From Candidatus Dadabacteria bacterium (GTDB lineage: Bacteria > J088): DNA of 9,775 bases. The translations under genes and the position numbers were made by a program. The DNA lies in contig RFIY01000059.1 of NCBI GenBank assembly GCA_003695505.1, forward strand, positions 1-9,775, in the 5' to 3' direction. The notes below the pieces were generated by a model. That model saw only the letters and a list, made by a program, of their open reading frames with translations, was not told the DNA's origin and made no database searches. Within the stretch, counting starts at the first letter, position 1. Each line of letters starts with the position of its first letter. Below, in pieces: positions 1 through 6,417 of this stretch.

Positions 1-107
1 CATCCGGATATGGCTGCACGATTGTGTCCACCGGGATATGATGCGGCACGGAATGCACGCGCCGCATCATATCCCGGTGGACACAATCGAGAAGCCATAT
101 CAGGATG
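1..107. repeat. Near-perfect inverted repeat at window edge
   Basis: Bases 1-47 are the reverse complement of bases 61-107 at 44 of 47 positions, separated by a 13-nt loop (48-60). The innermost 29 bp of each arm (19-47 with 61-89) match perfectly. The three mismatches pair positions 6/102, 16/92 and 18/90, all in the outer part of the arms. The right arm lies inside the reading frame of the DUF5924/DUF2914 gene. The left arm starts exactly at base 1. A long palindrome flush with a sequence end is the usual signature of a fold-back chimera in library preparation or assembly. A real cruciform or mRNA hairpin over the start of the gene is possible but less likely. The repeat itself is certain; its origin is inferred. 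Confidence 0.93.
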
Positions 108-1120
108 CCGTTCCAGAAGGGTCGGCCACGACGTCAACGTGGCTGAACCGCGGGCGCCGCTGGCTGCCGCTGTTCAGTTTTTGCGCCGGGATATGCAGTT
201 ACGCTTTGCTGGAGCGCGGCGAGGCCACAGCGCGATGGATCCCGTTGCTTCTGATCATCGGCTGGGTCGTTCAACCATATATCGCCGCCGCGCAGCGGCG
301 CACCGCGTTGCTCCAGGCATTGCCTCCGTCTGCGCTCGAATCTGCTGGAAACCTCGTTCTGCAGTCTGTGCAGCAGGAAAGCTTCTTCTTTGCGTTGCCG
401 TTTATCTATCGGGCAACGGTATGGGACAGTCCCTCGACCCTGTTCTCACTGATCGTCGGACTGGCTGGCGCCGTGTCGGTCATCGATCCGGTCTGGTCGC
501 GGTGGATTGCGCGGCATCGACTGTTGCTGACGCTATATCATGCCCTTGCGTTGTTCGTGGCCGCGCTTGTTGCGATACCGTTGCTGGCTGGTACAGACGC
601 AGCGACTGGCCTGATTGCCGCCGCCGCGCTGACGACACTGTTCGCGGTGCCGACGCTTTCGGGCTGGCGCGAATTTCGCCGGTGGCGGGCGTGGGGGCGC
701 CTGCTTCTGCTCGCGGTCATCGGAGGAATGCTGGCCTGGGTGGGGCGCGGATGGATCCCGCCGGCCCCGCTGCGCGTCGTCGATGCCGCGATAACACCAG
801 AGGTCATTGCCGACAAGCTGCGGGTTGGAAGCCCGAAGCAGGTCTGGACGGTTGCGGATTTGCGCGGAGGCGTTGTGGCCTATACACCGATCCGGGCGCC
901 CCTCGGATTGAATGAGGCCATATTTCACGAGTGGATCCACGAGGGCGAGCGCGTGGATCGGATTCAGCTCGACATCCGTGGCGGTCGCAAGGCCGGCTTT
1001 CGCACCTGGAGTCGTAAACAAAATTTTCCGGCGAATCCGGTGGGGCAGTGGCTCGTCGATGTCGTGACGGCCTACGGCCAGTTGCTCGGACGACTGCGTT
1101 TTACCGTGACGGCGCAGTGA
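38..1120 (+). CDS. DUF5924/DUF2914 family membrane protein (5' end uncertain)
   Basis: This encodes a polytopic inner-membrane protein of unknown function. Hydrophobic segments lie at about residues 42-59, 67-85, 132-150, 162-184, 189-207 and 221-236. The membrane part carries a QQESFFFALPF motif (112-121) and an acidic IDP motif (149-151), which I associate with the DUF5924 half. The soluble C-terminal part (about 268-358) matches the DUF2914 pattern: APLGLNEAIFHEW (287-299), a GGRKAG turn (315-320), the KQNFPANPVGQW stretch (327-338) and a final GQLLGRLRFTV strand (347-357). Family assignment is from remembered pattern only. The start is unreliable. The frame is open to base 2, and the region before residue 25 lies in the edge palindrome. 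ATG at 38, 41 or 53 are candidates, and if the left arm is an artefact the true start is missing. The 3' end overlaps the convergent peroxidase gene by 20 bp, leaving no room for a separate terminator. Confidence 0.82.
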   Translation: MMRHGMHAPHHIPVDTIEKPYQDAVPEGSATTSTWLNRGRRWLPLFSFCAGICSYALLERGEATARWIPLLLIIGWVVQPYIAAAQRRTALLQALPPSALESAGNLVLQSVQQESFFFALPFIYRATVWDSPSTLFSLIVGLAGAVSVIDPVWSRWIARHRLLLTLYHALALFVAALVAIPLLAGTDAATGLIAAAALTTLFAVPTLSGWREFRRWRAWGRLLLLAVIGGMLAWVGRGWIPPAPLRVVDAAITPEVIADKLRVGSPKQVWTVADLRGGVVAYTPIRAPLGLNEAIFHEWIHEGERVDRIQLDIRGGRKAGFRTWSRKQNFPANPVGQWLVDVVTAYGQLLGRLRFTVTAQ

Positions 1121-2398
1121 CCGGATGACGCAGTCTGGGCAAGGCTGATTCATCGGTGAGCGATTCGAGAAAGGCGACCAGCTCCGCCTGTTCTTGGGCG
1201 TTCAGAAACAGGGGGTGCATAAAATCTTCGCGGTGCCCCAGTGGTGGTTTGCCTGGCAGCTCACTGTAAAATCGTACGACGTCGCGCAACGTCGCGAAGC
1301 GTCCGTCGTGCATATAGGGCGCTGTTCTTGCAATGTTGCGCAAGGTCGGCGTCTTGAACTGGCCGAGCTGCTCGGTCGTGCGTACAAGGCGGCTAACCAG
1401 CGTCCCGATGCGTGCGTGGCGATTGTCGCTATACGCACCCAGGCTGTTGAACGGATCATGTTGCAGCAGAAGAATCCCGCGGTAGCGACCCGGATCCAGC
1501 GGGTCATCCGGCAGACGCGACAGAACGTTGTGAAATTCGCCATCCGTAAAGTTCGAGCCAGTGTGGCAGACGAAGCAGTTTGCCCGGCCAAAGAACAGGC
1601 GTGCGCCACGCAGCGCGGAACCGCTCAGGTAGCCTCCGCCAGAAGGATCACCTGAACGACGGGCTGCCACATAGTGGTCGAACGGGCTGTCGCGACTGAC
1701 GATCGTGCGTTCGAAGGCAGCGATCGCCTTGGTCACATTCGTCAGCACGCGGTTGACCTCGGCGCGGTCGTCCTGCGCCATCGCCATCCACGCCCGCTGA
1801 TGCGGGTGTGCCGGGTCTGTCGTGACCGGACGCGCGTGACGCGGGAAACGGCTGCGCAGGCTCAGCGGTGGCAACGGGCCGAAGATCGTTTCATACTGGC
1901 GGCGCAGATCCTCGGCTTCGTAAATGGTGGTCGCGATGAAGTTGCGGTCACTGCCCATTTCGACAGGGTTCTCAAGGGGCTGAACGGCCTGTGCCCAGAG
2001 GCTGTCCGTGCGCCCATCCCAGAATACCAGCGTTGCCATGCAACGTTCCATAATGTCGGCGTATGGCGCGCGGCTGTGCCGACACCGACCGCAAATCGTC
2101 GCCGATCGGTAAAGGACTTGTCAGGATCGTGACAGCTCGCGCAACTGAAGGCGCCCGATGGACTCAGGCGAGTGTCATAGAAGAGAGCGCGTCCAAAGGC
2201 GATGGCGCGCGGATTGTCTGCCCAGCGGTTGGTCGGGTCGCTCGGCCGCGGCGGCAGTGGACTGTGGTCAAGCATGATGGCGTCAATTTCAGCCGTGGTC
2301 AGGTCGCCGACCGCCGTCGGTACGGCGGGATCACTCAGACAGCCCGTTAGCACGAGCGCCAGCAGCAGCGTCACGCACTTCGCTTCAGGGGCGCACAT
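1101..2398 (-). pseudogene. Di-heme cytochrome c peroxidase/MauG-like lipoprotein, frameshifted
   Basis: Two overlapping frames together make one di-heme peroxidase of about 432 residues. The first (2398 down to about 2024) has a lipoprotein signal (LVLTGC, Cys20) and heme motif CASCH (86-90), and ends its homology at WNVAWQRWY (117-125). The second frame continues directly with FWDGRTDSLW and runs to the stop at 1101. It carries the second heme motif CFVCH (275-279) and a KTPTLRNIARTAPYMHDG block (about 349-366). One T missing on the coding strand (AA at 2023-2024 on the + strand) explains the shift. In the joined protein, Trp127, Pro141 and Glu147 keep the spacing I recall for MauG Trp93/Pro107/Glu113. 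FYS (377-379) puts Tyr where classical peroxidases have a Met axial ligand, suggesting MauG/MbnH-type rather than CcpA-type chemistry. The start ATG at 2398 overlaps the upstream lipoprotein gene by 14 bp; GTG at 2374 is an alternative. Whether this is a true mutation or a sequencing error cannot be told from the sequence. Confidence 0.88.
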
Positions 2399-2801
2399 GG
2401 ATATCAAAGGCGACCTGCGTGGTGGTCGGTGCGGTTCCAACCGTCACGATCAACTGCCAGTGCCCCGGCATCTGGAACAACATCGGATCGGCTCGCCACA
2501 GACCCGGTTCGATCGGGACGACCTCGGGGCGAACCGGCATGCCGTGGTTGTGGGCAGGCATGCGCGCATCAACCTGGACGGCCGCGGTCGCGGGCAGCGG
2601 CCCCGCGGCGGACTCAACAGCGATGATGACCGGGAACGGTTCGTTCAGCGGAATTGTGCCAGTCGGCAGGCGATAGCTGATGGTCAGGCCATTGGCATGT
2701 GCTTCCTTCGCTGGTGGCGGCGGTGTGTCCGGCGTACACGAAGCTGCGATGAGCAGGAACGACACTGCACAGGAGCGAAGGACGGTGCTGGTTCGGAACA
2801 T
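2385..2801 (-). CDS. YtkA-like (FixH-like) periplasmic lipoprotein
   Basis: This is a 138-aa secreted lipoprotein. It has a short basic N-terminus, a hydrophobic stretch (about 8-20) and a lipobox-like IAASC with Cys22. A proline-rich linker (about 24-30) follows, then one small beta-sandwich domain to the end. The pattern VQVDARMPAHNHGM (75-88), then PGLW (99-102) and MLFQMPGHW (107-115), is typical of the YtkA-like domain. Several Met and His residues (Met81, His84, His86, Met88, Met107, Met111, His114) could bind copper; this is inference. Two tryptophans (102, 115) lie in the conserved part. The gene overlaps the MauG-like peroxidase start by 14 bp, so the two are almost certainly co-transcribed and perhaps work together. 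It begins 31 bp downstream of the tRNA. No strong Shine-Dalgarno sequence is visible. The fold assignment is fairly sure; the ligand and role are not known. Confidence 0.8.
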   Translation of the reverse strand: MFRTSTVLRSCAVSFLLIAASCTPDTPPPPAKEAHANGLTISYRLPTGTIPLNEPFPVIIAVESAAGPLPATAAVQVDARMPAHNHGMPVRPEVVPIEPGLWRADPMLFQMPGHWQLIVTVGTAPTTTQVAFDIHVRP

Positions 2802-2832
2802 CAGGACTCGCGATCGGCGCGGCGAAACGGGT

Positions 2833-2905
2833 TGGAGGTGAGGGGATTCGAACCCCTGACCTTGTCGATGCGAACGACACGCTCTCCCAACTGAGCTACA
2901 CCCCC
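2833..2905 (-). tRNA. tRNA-Ala(CGC)
   Basis: The minus strand folds into a complete 73-nt cloverleaf. The acceptor stem GGGGGTG pairs with CACCTCC and includes the G3:U70 wobble that identifies alanine tRNAs, with discriminator A73. The D stem is GCTC/GAGC, the anticodon stem TGTCG/CGACA and the loop TTCGCAT, giving anticodon CGC (reads GCG). The T stem is AGGGG/CCCCT with loop TTCGAAT. The bases after A73 are ACC, so the CCA tail is not encoded and must be added by tRNA nucleotidyltransferase. The gene lies between the GH13 gene (76 bp upstream) and the YtkA-like lipoprotein gene (31 bp downstream), all on the same strand. I see no convincing promoter or terminator around it. Confidence 0.97.
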
Positions 2906-2981
2906 GGATTGTCTCTGAAAACGATCCACTCCGCTCGACGGCGTCATCGAACGACCTTTCAGCGAAGCGAACCTGAAGTTC

Positions 2982-4565
2982 TTATTTTACAACACCTGGA
3001 TCCAGCAGGATCATCGCGCCCGGGGGGAGTGGCGTACCGGCAGAAATGGTCTCACCGCTCAGCAAATCTGTCCCACCTGGTAGCGTGGCGGGCCAGACGG
3101 CGGTCGTCAGCCGTGAGGTGTTCAAACCGACGACGCTTTCGCCCCGGGCAAAGACCCAGAGCTGGCGATCGCGATGTAGCGCGCGGTAGTCACCGGTCTG
3201 AAGGCCAGGCAGGGCATTGCGCCAATGGATCAGGCGCCGGACGTGAGCCAGCAGGCTGTGCGCTTCGGAAAGCTGAGCTGACCAGGTGCGGCGCGCTGCA
3301 TTCGGCGCAAACGGCAGGTGGGGTGTGCCAGATGTAAAACCATACGCCGGAACGGTGGTGTCCCAGGGCATTGGTGTGCGAGAGCCGTCGCGCCAGTCGA
3401 CACGGAACGTGTCGCCCGACGTCAGGCCAAGCTCGTCACCCATCCAGATGAATGGTACGCCAGGCAGCGTCAGTAGCGCCGAGAAGGCGAGTTCCAGGCG
3501 TTCGGGATCATCGCCGAGAATCTCGGCAATTCGCGGTGTGTCGTGATTTCCGATAATCAGCGCCCAGACACTGTCGTCGCGCAATGTGTCCAGCGACAGG
3601 TCGACGGCTGCGGCCGCCGCACGATTGCTGCCGCCGAGAAGCATTTCGTAGAGTGCGAACATCAGCTCGAAGTTGAAGATCGCGGGGTCCGCATCTTTTC
3701 CAAAAAAATCGTGATTCTGCTCGAAGGTACCCCAGATCTCACCGACGAAGCCGCGTGCGTTGCCGTCGGGGCCGCCAATCACTTCGCGCAGTCGCTTGTG
3801 AAACGCCGCCGTTGCCGTGGTGTGGCTGCAGAAATTGCCAGACTCGATGTAGCGATCCGGGACATCGAAACGGAAGCCGTCCACACCGCGATCCATCCAG
3901 AAACGCAACACGTCGAGTACCGCATCCTGAACCCGAGGGTTGGCCAGATTGAGGTCGGGTTGCCGCGGCAGGAACTGGTGGAAGTAGTACAGGTCAAGAT
4001 CCTTGACATAGGTCCAGCGATCTGGCCCAAATGGGTGGATCGGTGGCACGTCACTGCACGTCGTGACCGGCTCCGTAGCCCAGACGAAGTAATCGAAGTA
4101 CGGACTGGACGGGCCCGTCAACGCCGATTGAAACCAGTCGTGCTGGTCACTGGTATGGTTGAACACCATGTCGAGCCAGACGAGAATGCCGTGTTCGTGC
4201 GCGGCATCGACGAAGGCATCGAAATCGGTCAAGGTGCCGTAGTCCGGGTGGATATCGGTATAGTCCGACACGTCGTAACCACTGTCGGCCAGGGGAGATG
4301 GAAAGATTGGCATCAGCCAGATCCCGCCGATCCCCAGGTCCGCAAGCTCGTCGAGACGGTCGACCATGCCACGCAGATCGCCGATGCCGTCGCCATCGCT
4401 GTCCTGCATGCTGCGGATCCAGGCTTCGTAAAACACCCGCGAGCGCCAGTCCCGCGCATTGGCCTGAAGCGTGGTCGATGGTGGCTCCGGAACTTGCGGG
4501 GCCGGGTGCGCAACGGTGCAACCGGCGATCCAGAGCAGGCAGGCGAGCCACCGCATCCGGTCCAT
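2982..4565 (-). CDS. GH13 family glycoside hydrolase, lipoprotein (alpha-glucosidase/alpha-amylase-like)
   Basis: This is a 527-aa exported enzyme predicted to hydrolyse or transfer alpha-glucosidic bonds in starch- or maltooligosaccharide-type substrates. The N-terminus (MDRMRWLACLLWIAGC) is a lipoprotein signal with Cys16. The (beta/alpha)8 barrel carries the GH13 motifs in order: a DSDGDGIGDL Ca-site-like loop (55-64), region I DMVFNH (132-137), region V QPDLN (202-206), region II GFRFDV with nucleophile Asp234, region III GEIWG with acid/base Glu276, and region IV NHD with Asp342. A beta-sandwich C domain follows from about 440. QPDLN is the form seen in oligo-1,6-glucosidase/alpha-glucosidase subfamilies, so an exo-acting enzyme is likelier than an endo-amylase, but the exact substrate is open. 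Two cysteines (170 and 246) in loops of the exported protein could form a disulfide. I chose ATG 4565 over TTG 4577, which directly follows a stop; ATG 4556 is also possible. No transporter or regulator of a maltose system lies nearby. Confidence 0.92.
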   Translation of the reverse strand: MDRMRWLACLLWIAGCTVAHPAPQVPEPPSTTLQANARDWRSRVFYEAWIRSMQDSDGDGIGDLRGMVDRLDELADLGIGGIWLMPIFPSPLADSGYDVSDYTDIHPDYGTLTDFDAFVDAAHEHGILVWLDMVFNHTSDQHDWFQSALTGPSSPYFDYFVWATEPVTTCSDVPPIHPFGPDRWTYVKDLDLYYFHQFLPRQPDLNLANPRVQDAVLDVLRFWMDRGVDGFRFDVPDRYIESGNFCSHTTATAAFHKRLREVIGGPDGNARGFVGEIWGTFEQNHDFFGKDADPAIFNFELMFALYEMLLGGSNRAAAAAVDLSLDTLRDDSVWALIIGNHDTPRIAEILGDDPERLELAFSALLTLPGVPFIWMGDELGLTSGDTFRVDWRDGSRTPMPWDTTVPAYGFTSGTPHLPFAPNAARRTWSAQLSEAHSLLAHVRRLIHWRNALPGLQTGDYRALHRDRQLWVFARGESVVGLNTSRLTTAVWPATLPGGTDLLSGETISAGTPLPPGAMILLDPGVVK

Positions 4566-4713
4566 GAACAGGGTCAACTATTCGACTCGACTGTGGTGTG
4601 AAGCTGAAGCGGACACATACGGTTTCGCGTTTCCGTGTACCTGGCTGGCGCGGCAAGGTTTATCATAAGACGGCAGCCCCCTTGTCGACCATCCGGGTGG
4701 CGCCGATCACCAT

Positions 4714-4717
4714 GGAG
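4714..4717 (+). promoter_or_regulatory. Shine-Dalgarno GGAG for the 226-aa protein
   Basis: GGAG sits 5 nt before the ATG at 4723, a good spacing, and supports that start. The remaining 157-bp divergent intergenic region (4566-4722) shows no clear promoter, operator or repeat that I can defend. Confidence 0.6.
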
Positions 4718-4722
4718 CATAG

Positions 4723-5403
4723 ATGACAGCGGACAAAAAATCACGTCTCGATCAACTTTCCGTACTGGTTGGCCGATTGCGGCAGATCGATGTGGACCAG
4801 CTTCGGCAGGGCTGGTTGCTGGTGCCACAGCCGTGGCTGCAGGAAGCCATCACTGCGCTGGCCCAACGGCAGCAGGCGGTCGAATCTGCCTCGTTGACGC
4901 TGGAGGACGGTGTCGGTCTGCTCGAGTTGTCCATGCGTGCCGAAGGGTTGCGTCCAAGGGCCATCTTGCGGAGCAAGGTGCGGATCGAAGAATTTGCGTT
5001 GACGAAGACGCGTGGCATCGCGATTCTTGTTTTCGATACCGCGCCGGATATCTCCGTCGAGGCGCAGGGTCTGTTTGGTCGCTACGGCGCGACGGCCATC
5101 GCCCGGGCGCTCGAGCGGTTGTTCGAGAGCGAAGAAGCGCAACGCAGGCTGCAGACACGGCACGAAATCTGGGAGCTGAGCTGGCCGCGCCTGACGATTT
5201 ACCTCGATCGCATCGAAGCCATCAGGCGCCTGCGCGACACCACACTGGCCGGCCTGGGACTGCTCGACCTCGTCGCATTCGGCCCGGCTGAGGTGCTGCC
5301 CGAAGGCATTCGCATCCGCGTGCGTTCGACCGGTCTCGGGCATGCGGTGGAGGTCGGCGGCAAGGGCTTGCTGCGATGGTTGAAGCGTCGCCGCGGCGGG
5401 TGA
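4723..5403 (+). CDS. Unrecognised 226-aa soluble protein
   Basis: I do not recognise the family. The protein has no signal peptide or membrane segment, so it is probably cytoplasmic or bound to the inner face of the membrane. The N-terminal 50 residues are helical and rich in Gln and Leu. Residues about 58-115 alternate hydrophobic and charged residues in a way that suggests a beta-sheet (LEDGVGLLELSMRAEG, then RSKVRIEEFAL and GIAILVFD). A helical stretch follows (about 122-146), then another beta-like region (about 149-210), and a strongly basic tail (KRRRGG). The tail could touch phospholipid or nucleic acid; this is inference. The start is supported by a GGAG Shine-Dalgarno sequence. The gene is divergent from the GH13 gene and 87 bp upstream of the sulfotransferase gene on the same strand. 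Normal codon use and uninterrupted length make it a real gene. Confidence 0.75.
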   Translation: MTADKKSRLDQLSVLVGRLRQIDVDQLRQGWLLVPQPWLQEAITALAQRQQAVESASLTLEDGVGLLELSMRAEGLRPRAILRSKVRIEEFALTKTRGIAILVFDTAPDISVEAQGLFGRYGATAIARALERLFESEEAQRRLQTRHEIWELSWPRLTIYLDRIEAIRRLRDTTLAGLGLLDLVAFGPAEVLPEGIRIRVRSTGLGHAVEVGGKGLLRWLKRRRGG

Positions 5404-5490
5404 TCGGTTACAATCACAACAGGGCGTTTGTTGCGCCAGCTTCATCCGAAATCGCAAGCCGCCACCGGTTTTGATCCGGGATGCTCAGCC

Positions 5491-6417
5491 ATGCCTACGA
5501 CATCTTCTGCAGGGTTCTGGTCGGATCTGGCGATCCGCGCCCGTAACATTCACAAACCATTTTTTTCGGCGATCGGCGAGCATATTTCGCCCCCGCGTGT
5601 GATCGAGCGGATGCGCGCGGAGCTGTTTCTGATCTCGTACCCCAAGACCGGACGTACCTGGCTGAGAATGTTGATGAAGACCGCGCTGCATCGGCATTAT
5701 GGCGTGCCGATCAGTGATCCGCTGGAATTCCACGAGCTGAGCAACCGTTTTGCGGACATGCCGAGAATTGCCGTCGTGCACGACGACGAACCGCACTGGA
5801 AGCGTCCCGCGCAGCTCACGACCGACAAGTCGCGCTGGTACCACGACAAGCGCGTGATCCTGATGGTCCGGGATCCCCGGGATACAATCGTGTCGCTGTA
5901 CCATCAGATGTCGAAACGCTGGAAGGTGTTTCGTCCAGAGTGGGTGACGATGTCCGAGTTTTTCTGGAGCGAGCGCGGTGGCTTCGACACGATGATCCGG
6001 TATTACAACATCTGGGCGGATCAGCGTGACGCGCCACGCGATTTGCTGATGGTGCGCTACGAGGATCTGCATGCCGACACCGCCGGAGAGCTGCGGCGGG
6101 TGCTGGATTTTCTCGGGGTCCGCGGTGTTGACGACAGCACGATCGCCGATGCGATCGAAGAGAACCGCATCGAACGCGTGCGCAAACGTGAGGCCGCAGG
6201 CGAATTCCGAACGCACCGACTGCAGCCCGGCGTCAAGGGAGACCCGTCTTCGATGAAGGCACGCAAAGGCAAAATCGGTGGATTTGTCGAAGAATTGCCG
6301 TGGGCCGATGTGGTGCGGGCGACGGAGCGGATACGCACCGAACTGGATCCATGGTACGGATACGACGGGATCACGCTGCCAGAACAGCCTGCTGACATCA
6401 GCAAGGACGGGTCGTGA
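5491..6417 (+). CDS. PAPS-dependent sulfotransferase family protein
   Basis: This 308-aa cytosolic-type sulfotransferase is predicted to transfer sulfate from PAPS to a hydroxyl or amine of an unknown acceptor. The 5'-phosphosulfate binding loop is SYPKTGRTWL (49-58). The 3'-phosphate binding segment is VRDPRDTIVSLYHQ (126-139), with Arg127 and Ser135. YEDL (190-193) and the KARKGKIGGF segment (256-265), which resembles the C-terminal RKGxxGxWK motif, complete the fold. Length is normal for the family, and no transmembrane anchor is seen. The frame is open further up to a TTG at 5428, but the ATG at 5491 fits the domain better and has GGGA about 9 nt upstream. The gene ends in a 4-bp overlap with the nucleotidyltransferase gene, so the two are translationally coupled. 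This suggests sulfation of a surface glycan or lipid, though a small-molecule acceptor is also possible. Confidence 0.9.
   Translation: MPTTSSAGFWSDLAIRARNIHKPFFSAIGEHISPPRVIERMRAELFLISYPKTGRTWLRMLMKTALHRHYGVPISDPLEFHELSNRFADMPRIAVVHDDEPHWKRPAQLTTDKSRWYHDKRVILMVRDPRDTIVSLYHQMSKRWKVFRPEWVTMSEFFWSERGGFDTMIRYYNIWADQRDAPRDLLMVRYEDLHADTAGELRRVLDFLGVRGVDDSTIADAIEENRIERVRKREAAGEFRTHRLQPGVKGDPSSMKARKGKIGGFVEELPWADVVRATERIRTELDPWYGYDGITLPEQPADISKDGS
6403..6407 (+). promoter_or_regulatory. Shine-Dalgarno AAGGA for the nucleotidyltransferase
   Basis: AAGGA lies inside the end of the sulfotransferase gene, 6 nt before the GTG at 6414. It fixes the GTG as the start and supports translational coupling through the GTGA overlap. 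Confidence 0.7.

Noticed and set aside
1-107. Terminal inverted repeat of a transposon
   Set aside because: The arms are only 13 nt apart with no transposase between or beside them, and one arm is coding sequence.
10-915. 301-aa + strand frame overlapping the DUF5924 gene
   Set aside because: Its Arg/Cys-rich composition lacks the hydrophobic segments and DUF2914 pattern seen in the overlapping frame.
1277-1300. Short direct repeat of a CGTCGCG-type motif
   Set aside because: It is two short copies inside the peroxidase coding region, expected by chance in GC-rich coding DNA.
2956-2977. Terminator after the GH13 gene
   Set aside because: TTCAG/CTGAA gives only a 5-bp stem with a 10-nt loop and no T-run.
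3543-4601. 352-aa + strand open frame
   Set aside because: It is antisense to the GH13 gene, whose catalytic motifs are all intact; the open frame follows from GC-rich codon bias.
5380-5414. Promoter before the sulfotransferase (TTGAAG at 5380-5385 and TACAAT at 5409-5414)
   Set aside because: The spacer is 23 bp, too long for a standard sigma-70 promoter, so I do not call it.
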